DNA of 64,000 nt from G963677325 sp963677325 (GTDB lineage: Bacteria > Bacteroidota > Bacteroidia > Bacteroidales > Prolixibacteraceae): assembly GCA_963677325.2 (NCBI GenBank), contig CAXXGM010000007.1, forward strand, positions 1-64,000, given 5' to 3'. Of the stretch, positions 1-9,544 are shown piece by piece; positions within the stretch are counted from its first letter, which is position 1, and each line of letters opens with the position of its first letter. The notes beneath the pieces are model-generated. The model was given only the letters and a program-made list of their open reading frames with translations. It ran no database searches and was not told the origin of the DNA. A program made the position numbers and the translations under genes.

Positions 1-964
1 AGACATTAAAGCTCATAGCCAGGGCTGGATCAAGCCGGGCTGCAAACCAGGAACTCTCGATTAACGATTTGCGCAAGGCTGTCTGTCCTCGAAAGGTCAT
101 ATCCCCGTTATTTTCCTTGTTCCCGCTAGAATGCCTGTTGGGGATCAAGCCTACAAACCCGGCAAAATGATCTGCGTTTTCAAATCGTTCTATATTTTCT
201 ATTTCGGTCAAAAAAGTGATGGCCGTAACAAAACCCACACCAGGGATGCTCCGCAATAATTCCATTCTGGTTGCATATTTTTCGCTACGGGACAAAGCCC
301 TGATTTTTCGTAAAACTTCCAGCAGAAGTTTCCTTTGCCCGTCGGCTTCTTGTACCAATATTTTCAACGTTTGAGTTCCGGATTCGTGCTGAAGAGAAAC
401 CTGATTGAGCCATTTCATAAATCGTCTGGACCAGTGGGTTCCCGATTTCTCAAATTCAGCAGGAATAGATATCCCATAAAAGTGCAAAAACGATTTTATC
501 CGCTGTTTGAACCGAACCATATCTTTTACCAAAGTTGCCCGCAGCCGGATCAGAGACCTATCTTCCAATGTTGATGGCTCTGGAACATAGATTGCCTTTA
601 AATCCCCGGCACGCAATGACCTGGCAAGTTTCCGGCTGTCTGTCGGGTCATCCTTTTGCAAATGTTCCTTTTGTGTCGTGGGAACATCTGCCGGATTGAT
701 AACGATATTATTTATTCCCATTGCCTTCAGTTTGTAGTGAGTCCAAAAACCACTGAAACCCGCTTCATAAACTGAATGGTAATCGCCGCCAGGAAAATTA
801 CAATTCAAATAGTTCGACAACACTTCTGCACTCGCAGGTTGTGTAAATGTCTTATGTAACAGTTTTTCAGTTAAAATTGATACTGTCCAGCTTTTCAAAT
901 GAACATCAATACCTACAAATAAGCTTTGACCTTCGAAATTTAATTCCGTTCTTTGTGTTTGCAT
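1..964 (-). CDS. IS110-family transposase, C-terminus beyond the window
   Basis: The minus strand is open from an ATG at 962-964 to the window edge, about 321 codons. I translated it by hand. The N-terminal part has the DEDD-type (RuvC-like) signature: Asp20 in a GIDVH context, a Glu in YEAG, then DDPTDSRKLA. The C-terminal part has the transposase_20 (IS116/IS110/IS902) helix-hairpin-helix region, with LRSIPGVG and later FAGFVGLIPNRHSSG. IS110 elements move through a circular intermediate and usually lack long terminal inverted repeats, so I cannot place the right end of the element; it lies somewhere past 964. No frameshift is visible, so the copy may be intact, but its last residues are missing here. 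Confidence 0.9.
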   Translation of the reverse strand, partial: MQTQRTELNFEGQSLFVGIDVHLKSWTVSILTEKLLHKTFTQPASAEVLSNYLNCNFPGGDYHSVYEAGFSGFWTHYKLKAMGINNIVINPADVPTTQKEHLQKDDPTDSRKLARSLRAGDLKAIYVPEPSTLEDRSLIRLRATLVKDMVRFKQRIKSFLHFYGISIPAEFEKSGTHWSRRFMKWLNQVSLQHESGTQTLKILVQEADGQRKLLLEVLRKIRALSRSEKYATRMELLRSIPGVGFVTAITFLTEIENIERFENADHFAGFVGLIPNRHSSGNKENNGDMTFRGQTALRKSLIESSWFAARLDPALAMSFNV

Positions 965-1294
965 AAGTCATTGAGTTTTATTGTTTAATCCGAAAATCAA
1001 AAATAATACTCTTCTGGCTTATGCTACTCTCGCCAAAGATCAATTACAAACATAGGGACTTAATATCTGAATAGCCTAACTTTAATATAACAATCGATAA
1101 TCCTAATACAACAGATCGAACCTGTTCTTTGTGGTGATTTTTCTTGCGATTATTTGCTGGTGAAACTGATATTGCCCATGGCTCTCTTCAGCTTCTGTGA
1201 AAAAATACGATGAAACCGGACTTCAATGAACATCTAAGCAATCCGTACACATGACTGAAAACCGGTATGAATCTTTTTGAATCAGGAATTTTAA
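965..1294. other. Non-coding stretch upstream of the IS110 transposase
   Basis: No convincing ORF was seen on either strand. The right-hand non-coding end of the IS110 element should lie within the first part of this stretch, but without a second copy its edge cannot be fixed. Confidence 0.4.
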
Positions 1295-1501
1295 AAAATA
1301 TGCGCCTCAACAGAGAACTCTCAGGAAGTCTTCTATCGCATTTATTTGAATTTGCCGGAGTGCCAGCGAAAATTGCTGAATGTGATGAATCGCAGTTCTG
1401 CTTCCGATGAAGAGCTCATCAGAAAATATTTTTCTTTAATCGATCTTGGAGAATTTAAAATCCGTGAAAAACTTAAAGGGAAAGAAAATTTTACCGAATA
1501 A
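1295..1501 (+). pseudogene. Gene remnant, 3' end of an unidentified protein
   Basis: One frame stays open for 68 codons between a TAA at 1292-1294 and a TAA at 1499-1501. Its composition is protein-like (YRIYLNLPECQRKLL, then DEELIRKYFSLIDLGEF). The only ATG in frame is at 1385, which would give just 38 residues, so this looks like the surviving C-terminal end of a larger gene whose 5' part is lost. I do not recognise the family. The nearby IS110 element makes local rearrangement plausible. Confidence 0.35.
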
Positions 1502-1511
1502 TATATCCAAA

Positions 1512-1676
1512 CTAAATTTTCACATTCATACTCTTAAGCCGTTCTGCATATCGCCTTCTTGCCTCATCGGGATCTTTATCTTTATCAATAAAGATAGTCG
1601 TCCTACTATCTATAACTACAGCCTTTAATTTACTATGATCGGGGAATGTGACACTATTTGTTTTCTTATCAAACAT
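1512..1676 (-). CDS. Small hypothetical protein, 54 aa
   Basis: ATG at 1674-1676, stop at 1512-1514. The product is charged and soluble. It starts MFDKKTNSVTFPDHSK, continues with a beta-like VVIDSRTTIFI segment, and ends in a basic helix (DEARRRYAERLKSM). There is no signal peptide or membrane segment and no clear Shine-Dalgarno site, which is common in Bacteroidota. It converges on the remnant at 1295-1501. The composition suggests a real small protein, possibly antitoxin-sized, but no function can be assigned. Confidence 0.4.
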   Translation of the reverse strand: MFDKKTNSVTFPDHSKLKAVVIDSRTTIFIDKDKDPDEARRRYAERLKSMNVKI

Positions 1677-2109
1677 ATAAATTTATTTAATATGGATTAT
1701 AGATCTTATTGAATTACTTTAAATTATAAAAGGTTGTAAGTTACGATTATTTTTCTCTTATTTACATTAAACTGTCTTTTTATTTCATTAACGGAGATAA
1801 AGGCAGCAAAAAAATAATTATATAGACTATAGATTCTTGAAATTCATCTAAACTCAGAATTGAAAACAGATGAAGTGTTGTTCAACGCTGTCTTACCAGA
1901 ACATGAAAATTAGAAGGAAGTAAAAAATGGCTCACCGGAGTGATTTCTCCAATTTCATCCTAATTCTGCAATAGCATACTTCTGTTTATGTCCGTTTCGT
2001 TGAATTAGAACAAATACAAAGGTTATAAGACCCATTCTCAGTACATTTTATTAGATGGCCGTTGTTGATGTTTTATCGTGAATTATAAAATTGAAATTCA
2101 ATTTTTATC
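1677..2109. other. AT-rich intergenic stretch, no gene seen
   Basis: Stop codons are dense in all frames and no RNA gene was recognised. The right end holds the promoter of the MFS gene, listed separately. Confidence 0.4.
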
Positions 2110-2117
2110 TAAATTTG
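2091..2117 (+). promoter_or_regulatory. Predicted promoter of the MFS transporter gene
   Basis: TAAATTTG at 2110-2117 matches the Bacteroidota -7 consensus TAnnTTTG exactly. A TTG at 2091-2093 lies 16 nt upstream, slightly closer than the usual 19-21 nt. The predicted 5' UTR is about 70 nt. Confidence 0.5.
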
Positions 2118-2191
2118 CAGCACTTTTATAGAATAATCATGGCTCTGCAAACCCTACTGGTTTCTGATGTAGGGTCTCTGAAGATTATACA

Positions 2192-3367
2192 ATGAACAAC
2201 AAACGTTTATGGACAAGGGATTTTATTGCTGTCTGGGCCATTAATTTCCTGCTCACTCTGATATTTTATCTGTTACTGGTCACCATCGCCTCCTACGCCA
2301 AAACCCAATTCAACGCTTCCACCAGCATGGCGGGCCTTGCATCCGGCATTTGCATCATCGGAGCCTCCCTCGGCCGCTTATTGGCAGGACGCGTCATCGG
2401 AGATAAAGGAAGCAAGAAGATATTGTTTATTGGTATCCTTTCTTTCATCGTCACTTCGGCTTTTTATTTTGGCGCTGTGAGCCTGTCCTTGCTGCTGGTC
2501 AACAGGTTTCTGCATGGATTTACTCTTGGGATTGCCAGCACCGCTACAGGAACCATCATGGCACAAGTCATTCCTCACGACAGACGGGGAGAAGGAGTGG
2601 GATACTACAGCCTGAGCGCTATATTGGCCACCGCCGCAGGCCCTTTCATCGGAATCCTTTTAATTCAGTATTCCAATTTCAGGATGGTCTTTCTTTTCAA
2701 CCTGATCCTTTCAATCATTGGCTTTGCAATCTCTCTTTTTGTCCGTGAGCCCGAGGTCCGGTCAGCCCAAGTTCAGTCCAAAACAGAAAAGAGCTTTCAA
2801 CTTTCAAGTTTTCTCGAATTCAAGGCTCTCCCCATCGCAATGGTCACCTTCATCATCAGTTTTGCTTTCTCAGGAGTACTGACTTTTATGTCATTCTATA
2901 CCCTGGAGATCAATATGTCACAGGCCGCAAGCGTCTTTTTTCTGGTATACGCCTTTACAGTCCTGGTGTCAAGGCCCTTTTCCGGCCGTCTGCTTGATTT
3001 AAAAGGTCCCAATGTCGTTGTATATCCCTGTCTCGTCATCTTTGCAGCCGGAATGTTTCTGCTGAGCCACGCTACGTTTCAGGTCACTTTGCTGCTCTCA
3101 GGAGTCGTGATCGGGTTGGGCTATGGAAATGTTCAGTCCTGCGCCCAGGCCATTTCAATAAAAATTGTTCCTCCTCACAGATTGGGCCTGGCCACCTCCA
3201 CCTATTTTATTTTTTATGATCTGGGTCTCGGCGTCGGTCCTTACATACTCGGATTTCTCATTCCTTTCGTTGGTTACCGCGGTTTATATGAGATGATGAT
3301 CCTCGTGATACTGCTTGCCGCTATCCTCTATTACTTTTTCCATGGACGAAAAGCGGCCCTGGAATAA
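2192..3367 (+). CDS. Major facilitator superfamily (MFS) transporter
   Basis: 391 residues with about 12 hydrophobic segments and no signal peptide, the normal size for an MFS drug/sugar efflux-type permease in the inner membrane. Loop 2-3 carries the MFS signature-like GRLLAGRVIGDKGSKK, with a related SRPFSGRLLDLKG in the second half, as expected for two six-helix bundles. The substrate cannot be told from sequence; the closest general class is the arabinose-efflux/multidrug-like MFS_1 group. The ATG at 2192 sits downstream of a good -7 box. The following kinase-like gene is 71 bp away on the same strand with its own strong ribosome binding site. Confidence 0.85.
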   Translation: MNNKRLWTRDFIAVWAINFLLTLIFYLLLVTIASYAKTQFNASTSMAGLASGICIIGASLGRLLAGRVIGDKGSKKILFIGILSFIVTSAFYFGAVSLSLLLVNRFLHGFTLGIASTATGTIMAQVIPHDRRGEGVGYYSLSAILATAAGPFIGILLIQYSNFRMVFLFNLILSIIGFAISLFVREPEVRSAQVQSKTEKSFQLSSFLEFKALPIAMVTFIISFAFSGVLTFMSFYTLEINMSQAASVFFLVYAFTVLVSRPFSGRLLDLKGPNVVVYPCLVIFAAGMFLLSHATFQVTLLLSGVVIGLGYGNVQSCAQAISIKIVPPHRLGLATSTYFIFYDLGLGVGPYILGFLIPFVGYRGLYEMMILVILLAAILYYFFHGRKAALE

Positions 3368-3438
3368 TTGCAAATTCAGCTGTTTTTTTGTATCATTAAA
3401 AGTTTTTCTGAATCGGGTTAAATATAGGAGGTAGACCA

Positions 3439-4065
3439 ATGAAATTGACTTCACCGTTTGTAATAACCATTAACCGCCAGTTGGGAAGCGGTGGTGCATA
3501 CATAGGACAGCAGTTGGCAAAAAAGCTTGGTATTTTCTATGCTGACCGCGAAATTATTGACCAGGCTGCCAAACAGCTTTCGGTATTAGCAGAGGATCTG
3601 GAGTCACAGGAAGAAAAGATCAGTTCATTCTGGAAGTCGTACTTAAAGTCATTCGCATTTGGTACTCCGGACGCCTATTTGCCGCCAAGAGTCATCATCC
3701 CCACCGATCGGGAATTGTTTAATACCGAAACCGGAATAATAAAACATATAGTAAACGAACGTTCAGCGGTAATCATTGGCCGGTGTGGCTGTCACATCCT
3801 TCGTGATCATCCGAACCGAATCAGCATTTATTTACATGCTGATCCCTCTTTCCGGAAAGGCCGCATTCAGCAGCTGAATAATGTGTCAGAAGGATCGGCC
3901 GAAAAAATGATCGTCCAAAATGATAAGGAAAGGTCTCTTTATTATCACACATTTACCGGCCGGGAATGGTCGGATGCCAGGCAGTATGATATCTCCATCA
4001 ATACCGGCAAAATCGGCCTTGATCAAAGTGTTGAGTTCATCCTGAACTACCTGGAAGTAATTTAA
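3439..4065 (+). CDS. Cytidylate kinase-like family protein
   Basis: 208 residues. The N-terminus has a variant P-loop (ITINRQLGSGGAYIGQ) followed by KKLGIFYADREIID, the pattern of the cytidylate kinase-like family (Cytidylate_kin2), which differs from true Cmk. A central VIIGRCGCHIL strand and a Cys/His patch fit the family. The presumed activity is transfer of phosphate from ATP to a nucleoside monophosphate or another small acceptor; the acceptor is unknown. An AGGAGG Shine-Dalgarno sequence at 3427-3432, unusually strong for this phylum, fixes the ATG at 3439. It probably belongs with the upstream MFS gene, but the 71-bp gap leaves this open. Confidence 0.8.
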   Translation: MKLTSPFVITINRQLGSGGAYIGQQLAKKLGIFYADREIIDQAAKQLSVLAEDLESQEEKISSFWKSYLKSFAFGTPDAYLPPRVIIPTDRELFNTETGIIKHIVNERSAVIIGRCGCHILRDHPNRISIYLHADPSFRKGRIQQLNNVSEGSAEKMIVQNDKERSLYYHTFTGREWSDARQYDISINTGKIGLDQSVEFILNYLEVI

Positions 4066-4769
4066 ACCTGAAAAAAGTTGTCAAAACCTGTCAGGTCTTG
4101 AATATCACAGATGATCTGTTAAATGAATTCACTTCAAAATTACGTAATTGCCATTTAATTATTGGTAATGAATTATTTGTCTAAATTATATTAACATATT
4201 ATTTCCCTACTTTACTACTCCCTACTTTCCCTAAATACCATAATTTTTACATTCACGGTAAACTTTCACATTTCCCGGCGACTGGATAGCGGTCTGGTCA
4301 CAAGCTTAGTACCGATTATTATCTCCATAATTTTCTTCCGGTTTAACTAATTTGAAATCTGCCTTGAATGGTGGGCTCTTTGAAAATCTGACCTTAATTC
4401 TGAATTTTTTATTCCAAGAGTTTCAATGTTTTTTTTGCGGGGAAATTGTAATGAGGATCTCCAATTTTATATAAATTTAAATATTTTAATCGATGGACAA
4501 ATTTCTCAAATCTAATTAATACATTTGAACTTTATTATCAGAAAACTAACTCAATCATGTCATAATATAAGCGAATTGAAATCTTATGGAAGCTGTCTTT
4601 GGTGATCTTTCAAATCAGATTCGTTAAAGGGTTAGCTCAAAGTTGATATGCTGACAGGTCTGAAAAATCCAAAGAGCACATGGCTGTTCATCATTGCATG
4701 GGTTGTTTTGATATCTAATCACTGCAATTAAAACCGAAGAATAAAACTAAGACCTGAAAAATCCTGAAT
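4066..4769. other. 700-bp AT-rich intergenic region
   Basis: No ORF of note on either strand and no recognised RNA. A near-palindromic ACCTGTCAGGT at 4087-4097 resembles short dispersed palindromes common in Bacteroidota intergenic DNA. Otherwise nothing was seen. Confidence 0.4.
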
Positions 4770-7442
4770 ATGAAACAGAAATTCAATATTTTCTTTGTTA
4801 TTACCCTCTCCGCTTTATTGATTTGGGCAACTCCTTACCTGTTCGCACAAGGAGGTCGATGGCAGATTCAATACGATAAGGAGGCCAGTGAAACGCTGGG
4901 GTTAAACGGGAAAAGCCTGCAAGGCAGTTTCGCCACCTTGACGGAATGTGAGACTTATCGCAAATCATTGTCTGCCTATGAGCAAAGTCACACAAAATCT
5001 GTCAGATCAACTATTTCTGAGACAGCCCAGCAGGAATTGCCACAAAAGCCTGACGTTCAGAGATCTGCTCCTTATCCAAAATCCTCAGCACAGACTGTCA
5101 ACACCCATAAGATTCAGAAAAAGGTTGAAAATCCTGTTGGGCCGGAGCAAGCAACCGAAGCTCCGCAGATAATAGAAGCAGATGTCCCTGAGATTGTTGT
5201 ACAGACAGGGCATCTGAAACCGATTAATGCGGTGGCGTTTACTCCTGACGGCCGTTTTGCCCTTTCAGGCGGAAGGGATTGCATGCTTAAGTTATGGGAC
5301 ACAGGCACGGGTAAAGAAATTCGAACTTTCAAGGGAAATTATGAAGAGATAAGTTGTATCGCAATAAGCGCAGACGGCCGTTTTGCTGTCGTTGGTAATG
5401 AAACTTCCTACAATAATCTCAATCTATGGGATATAACCACCGGAAAACCTGTCAGAACTTTTAGTGGTTACAGAGAACGGGTCACCTCAGTTACAATTAG
5501 CCCTGACGGACAATTCGTTATCGCCAGTTCGGGACATCAGTTAAAAGTATGGCGAACCGAAACGGGCCAAGAGGTACAAACATTAGGCACAGATTCAGCT
5601 GAAATAAACTCGATTGCAGTCAGCCGGGATGGGCGATACATTGTTTCAGGAGGAGCAGATAAATTGATCAAAGTGTGGGATCTTGCGTCAGGGAAAAATA
5701 TAAGGACTTTTTCAGGCCACACTGATGCTGTCTATTCATTGGCAATCAGCCCTGACGGCACATTCCTTATTTCCGGCTGTTTCAATGATAGTCCCAGAAT
5801 GTGGGATATGAATACAGGAAATTTGTTAAAAACTTTTGATCGAGGAGGCGTCCTTTCATTAGCCATAAGCCCTGATGGCAAATCGGTCATTTTCGGAGGT
5901 GAGCCGGACATAGAAATCTGGGGTATCTCGAAGGGGAAAAAGGCTGAAACCCTGAAAGGTGGTAAACCGGGTTGGGTTCGTTCGTTGGCTTACAGTCAGG
6001 ATGGGAGATTCATTCTCTCCGGAGGGGATGACAAGTGTGTTAAACTGTGGAATGTCGGTTCCGGTAAGGAGATTTGGTCATCCGAAGGACAATTCCAGAT
6101 AGCGTCCGCAGCAATCAGTTCTGATGGTGAGAAAATGATTGTCGGGATGACATCGGGAAATCTTCACATTTGGGATTTATCCACTGGCCAACAAATACAG
6201 ACAATAAAGCAAAATCTTGGTGTTAATTGTGTCGCAATTAATGGAGACGGTACCAAATCATTTGCAGGAGGCTGGGATTTTGAGACGCGCAGGACAAGCG
6301 TCCGACAGTGGGAAACTTCATCAGTAAAAGAATTGGCAAGTTTCAGCCAGGATGGGGGTGCCTGGGTAAATAGCATGACCATTACCAGCGATGGGAATGA
6401 TATTTTTTGGTCGGTCGGAGGCAGTTTGATCTTATCTGATATGGCCACAGGACGGAAGATAAGATCATTCGGCAGTATGGATAAAATTGATATTTCGGAA
6501 ATCTGCACCCGGGGGAAATATGCATTAACCAGTGATCGAACAAATTCATCTCAATTATGGGATATCGAAACAGGTGAAATGATCCATTCTTTCGCAGATT
6601 TTCATGCAGTTTTGAGCCAAACCGGTAATAAAGTCCTTTTAATGGGTCAGGACGCAGAAGATCAGCTTACTTTTAAATTTTGGGATATTGATACCAAACA
6701 GGAGATATCCTCAATTTCAGGCCATTATCCTATGAAAATCCAGGTTGGGCAAAGTGCTTATAGATATAGACAAATTAATTCATTGAGAATTAGTTCTGAC
6801 GACAGGTTAGCCCTTTGGTCATGCGACAACGAACTACATTTATGGAATATTGCTGAGGCAAAAGAGATTTATCTCTTTTCGGGTCATGCGGGTAAAATCA
6901 ATTCCATCGGTTTTAGCCCAAATGGTAAATTTGCGTATTCCGGAAGCCTTGATGGCTCTACCCGCCTCTGGAATGTGGAAACAGGGAAAGAAATGCTCCG
7001 TTTTTACAGTTTCAATGATGGTGAGTGGCTGACAATTACTCCCGGTGGATATTTTGATGCTTCTCCAAAAGGTTCTAAATACCTGGCCGTTAGAGATGGG
7101 GATAATATTTATGACATCAGCAAGGTCCAGTCTGCACTGCAGAATCCGATGATCACTCAAGCCGTGCTGATGGGTAATGAACCTCCAGCGGATCAGAGTG
7201 TTGCCAGCGTGCTGGCTATGAATCAGGCTTTACCAGCCGGTTATCATTTGGGATTGATTGAAATTTTGTTGCTGCTGACTCTTCTCTGGGTTTTGCCATT
7301 TCTAATTGCATTGATTGACGTATTGCGGCATAACTTCATTGGAATTAACAAAATAGTATGGGTGCTCATTCTTCTGGCAATTCCGGTGATAGGACCCATA
7401 CTTTACGTCGCTATAGGACGCAAACAAAAAATTAATACCTAA
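4770..7442 (+). CDS. Exported WD40-repeat protein with C-terminal membrane domain
   Basis: 890 residues. A Sec signal peptide (about 1-27, ending LFAQGG) is followed by a low-complexity linker (about 60-140). WD40 repeats run from about 145 to 745, each with a S.DG+..+SGG..+.+WD pattern. After the last repeat comes an ITPGGYFDASPKGSK segment (about 756), which in many bacterial WD40 proteins precedes a caspase-like domain. Here it is followed by two hydrophobic helices (about 824-887) resembling the PLDc_N membrane hairpin and ending in a basic tail. The beta-propellers probably sit in the periplasm, anchored at the C-terminus, as a protein-binding scaffold. No catalytic domain is visible. 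The next gene starts 5 bp after the stop, so the two are probably cotranscribed. Confidence 0.8.
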   Translation: MKQKFNIFFVITLSALLIWATPYLFAQGGRWQIQYDKEASETLGLNGKSLQGSFATLTECETYRKSLSAYEQSHTKSVRSTISETAQQELPQKPDVQRSAPYPKSSAQTVNTHKIQKKVENPVGPEQATEAPQIIEADVPEIVVQTGHLKPINAVAFTPDGRFALSGGRDCMLKLWDTGTGKEIRTFKGNYEEISCIAISADGRFAVVGNETSYNNLNLWDITTGKPVRTFSGYRERVTSVTISPDGQFVIASSGHQLKVWRTETGQEVQTLGTDSAEINSIAVSRDGRYIVSGGADKLIKVWDLASGKNIRTFSGHTDAVYSLAISPDGTFLISGCFNDSPRMWDMNTGNLLKTFDRGGVLSLAISPDGKSVIFGGEPDIEIWGISKGKKAETLKGGKPGWVRSLAYSQDGRFILSGGDDKCVKLWNVGSGKEIWSSEGQFQIASAAISSDGEKMIVGMTSGNLHIWDLSTGQQIQTIKQNLGVNCVAINGDGTKSFAGGWDFETRRTSVRQWETSSVKELASFSQDGGAWVNSMTITSDGNDIFWSVGGSLILSDMATGRKIRSFGSMDKIDISEICTRGKYALTSDRTNSSQLWDIETGEMIHSFADFHAVLSQTGNKVLLMGQDAEDQLTFKFWDIDTKQEISSISGHYPMKIQVGQSAYRYRQINSLRISSDDRLALWSCDNELHLWNIAEAKEIYLFSGHAGKINSIGFSPNGKFAYSGSLDGSTRLWNVETGKEMLRFYSFNDGEWLTITPGGYFDASPKGSKYLAVRDGDNIYDISKVQSALQNPMITQAVLMGNEPPADQSVASVLAMNQALPAGYHLGLIEILLLLTLLWVLPFLIALIDVLRHNFIGINKIVWVLILLAIPVIGPILYVAIGRKQKINT

Positions 7443-7447
7443 AAGAA

Positions 7448-7804
7448 ATGAAACCATTCCGAGGCTTTTTACTAACTGCTTTGATGATAATGATCTTTTC
7501 CCTTTTTGCGTACAGCAGTAATCCTGAGAATCTGCTTGGGTTAACCCTTGATTACGAAAAAGGAGAGATTAACATTCACGTGGTTAGTACAGGGTGTACT
7601 CAGAAAAGCGACTTCAGATTCGAGATGAAAGGTGATACCCTTTCTGTTGTGAGGGTGAGAAGGGATGATTGCAAAGCGATGGAAAGTGAAGTGAGGTTCA
7701 CTTATACATTAAAAGAAGCTGGTATCAAACCCAATAAGGCTTTCATCATTGGGAATAAATTCATTACCAATTTGTTTATTGCCAATATCCCATCTCGCAA
7801 ATGA
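7448..7804 (+). CDS. Small exported hypothetical protein, 118 aa
   Basis: A clear signal peptide (MKPFRGFLLTALMIMIFSLFAYSS) is followed by a beta-rich domain of about 90 residues with two Cys that could form a disulfide (STGCTQK and RDDCKA). Family not recognised. It starts 5 bp after the WD40 gene and ends just before the DUF4139 gene, so it is probably the middle gene of a three-gene operon. Its last codons, up to TGA at 7802-7804, run into a CGCAAA-type repeat, so the original C-terminus may have been changed by repeat insertion. Confidence 0.6.
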   Translation: MKPFRGFLLTALMIMIFSLFAYSSNPENLLGLTLDYEKGEINIHVVSTGCTQKSDFRFEMKGDTLSVVRVRRDDCKAMESEVRFTYTLKEAGIKPNKAFIIGNKFITNLFIANIPSRK

Positions 7805-7807
7805 ATG

Positions 7808-7875
7808 ATTATCTCGCAAAAGCGCCAAGAAAAAATATCTCGCAAAGGCGCAAGGGCGCAAAGAAGAAAAAGTAA
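7808..7875. repeat. TCTCGCAAA/GGCGCAAAG-type short repeat cluster
   Basis: Several imperfect copies of TCTCGCAAA(A/G)GCGC(C)AAG and CGCAAAG lie between two genes of one operon, with a further copy at the end of the upstream gene (about 7793-7802). The cluster reads through in the frame of the next gene, which is why a simple ORF call extends that gene artificially to 7805. Confidence 0.55.
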
Positions 7876-7894
7876 AATTTTAAATTCAACTAAA

Positions 7895-9529
7895 ATGAAA
7901 AAGAATCTTGGTTTGCCTATGTGGGTTCTTATCCTTATAGGTCTAATGAGTTCCAACGCTTTGTTGGCACAAAAAGCTGAGACCGAAACTGTTGCCAAAC
8001 TTCAAAAAGTCATTGTATACAGCGATCGTGCCATGATCACCAAAGAGGCTATCCTTTCGGTAAAAAAAGGTGAAAATACAATCAGAATATCGGGGCTGAC
8101 CCCCTTTTTAGTCAATCAGTCAATACAGGTCAGCACGATGGGACAATCCGATGTCAGCATTGCTGATGTGACTGTCGAAGAAACCTTTCTCAAACAAACC
8201 GATCAGCCTGCCTTTCAGAAGCTTCAATCCGAATTGAATAATTTGAACAGGCAAATCAAAGATGCAACTTACCAATTGGCGGTCATCAACAGCTCAAATG
8301 ATTTCTATAATAAGGGCGTTTCTTTCCCCCAGAATCAAAAAGTGACCCCTGCGGAGTTGGAAGTCCATGCAAAATTTCTTGAAAAATCTCTCGCTGCCAA
8401 CTATGAAAGGATGGCAACAACCGAAACTAAATTAATGAAACTCACCGAAGACAAAACGGCTCTCGAAAGTGAATTGGCAAAAGTTACTTCGGACAAGAAA
8501 AGAAGTAAGACAATTGCAATAAATATAATGTCAGCAATTGATAAAAGCAATATAAAGCTTGACCTCTCATACCTGACCACACAAGCAGGATGGAGACCCC
8601 AATATGAAGCAAAGGCTGATTTAAATTCTTCAAAGATTAATTTAAACTATATGGCATCAATCTGGCAATCCACAACAGAAGATTGGTCAGACGCCAAAGT
8701 AGAAATCTCAACTGCCAGGCCTTTCGTGTATGGCTCACTTCCTGATCTTTCAGCATGGTATCTCGATATTTATACGCCAAGGCCGGTATATACAAAATCC
8801 AGCCGCGCACTCCAGGAACTATCATCTCAGGCAAAATTCAGCATCCAATTTGACAAGGGAAGTGATGACGCTGCATTACCGTCAACTCTGCCTGAAATCA
8901 AAGAGGAGAGTACCTCATTTAGTTTCGTCCTGCCGCGAAAAGTGGATGTAATCTCTGACGGACAGCCGCATCGTTTTCCTATTGCTCAATCTGATGCTGA
9001 GGCTACTTTTGCATGGCTCACGATCCCAAAGTTGGTTCAGAATGCTTTTTTGAAAGCTACCATAAAGAATCCATTTACATTTCCGTTGCTTTCAGGTCCG
9101 GTCAGTGTCTTTGCTGATCAGAAAATGGTTGGGACGGCTTTAGTCAATGAAGCCGTACTTCCTGATGGAGAAATTGGAATATCGTTAGGAATTGATGAAG
9201 GCGTCAAAATTGAACGCAAGCTCAAGAAAAAGCAAACTGATTATGCCGGCTTGTTGTCAAAGGAAACGACAGTTCATTATGAATATGCAATTGAAATCAC
9301 CAATGGGAAAAGCAAGGAGATTACTCTCGACCTCAACGATCAGTTCCCGATTTCAAGGAACGAAAAGATCAAAGTGGAGATGGAGTCTCCTAAGGGTGGT
9401 GAAGCCGAAGTAAATGATCAGGGAATCATTTCGTGGAAACTTAAACTGGCAGCCGGAGCCAAAAAGTCGATCCCCGTTAAATTCAGTGTTGCTTATCCTA
9501 AAGATCTAAATATTACCGGAATTCAATAA
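7895..9529 (+). CDS. Exported DUF4139 (mucoidy inhibitor MuiA-like) protein
   Basis: 544 residues from the ATG at 7895. I prefer this start to an in-frame ATG at 7805 because it begins a proper signal peptide (MKKNLGLPMWVLILIGLM, ending LLAQ), while the extra 30 residues translate a basic repeat. The N-terminal domain (about 28-125) matches DUF4140, with VIVYSDRAMITKEA. A coiled-coil stretch follows (about 130-200), then DUF4139 (about 215-540) with LSYLTTQAGWRPQYEAKADL and ISTARP. The family is called mucoidy inhibitor A after a Thermus protein; its biochemical role is not established. Likely periplasmic and in an operon with the WD40 gene. Confidence 0.8.
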   Translation: MKKNLGLPMWVLILIGLMSSNALLAQKAETETVAKLQKVIVYSDRAMITKEAILSVKKGENTIRISGLTPFLVNQSIQVSTMGQSDVSIADVTVEETFLKQTDQPAFQKLQSELNNLNRQIKDATYQLAVINSSNDFYNKGVSFPQNQKVTPAELEVHAKFLEKSLAANYERMATTETKLMKLTEDKTALESELAKVTSDKKRSKTIAINIMSAIDKSNIKLDLSYLTTQAGWRPQYEAKADLNSSKINLNYMASIWQSTTEDWSDAKVEISTARPFVYGSLPDLSAWYLDIYTPRPVYTKSSRALQELSSQAKFSIQFDKGSDDAALPSTLPEIKEESTSFSFVLPRKVDVISDGQPHRFPIAQSDAEATFAWLTIPKLVQNAFLKATIKNPFTFPLLSGPVSVFADQKMVGTALVNEAVLPDGEIGISLGIDEGVKIERKLKKKQTDYAGLLSKETTVHYEYAIEITNGKSKEITLDLNDQFPISRNEKIKVEMESPKGGEAEVNDQGIISWKLKLAAGAKKSIPVKFSVAYPKDLNITGIQ

Positions 9530-9544
9530 AAATTGATTTAAGAG

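Noticed and set aside
335..574. 79-codon plus-strand ORF near the left edge
   Set aside because: It is antisense to the IS110 transposase, which has clear family motifs on the minus strand.
7805..7894. N-terminal extension of the DUF4139 gene
   Set aside because: It translates a CGCAAA-type repeat into a basic peptide; the ATG at 7895 starts a clean signal peptide.
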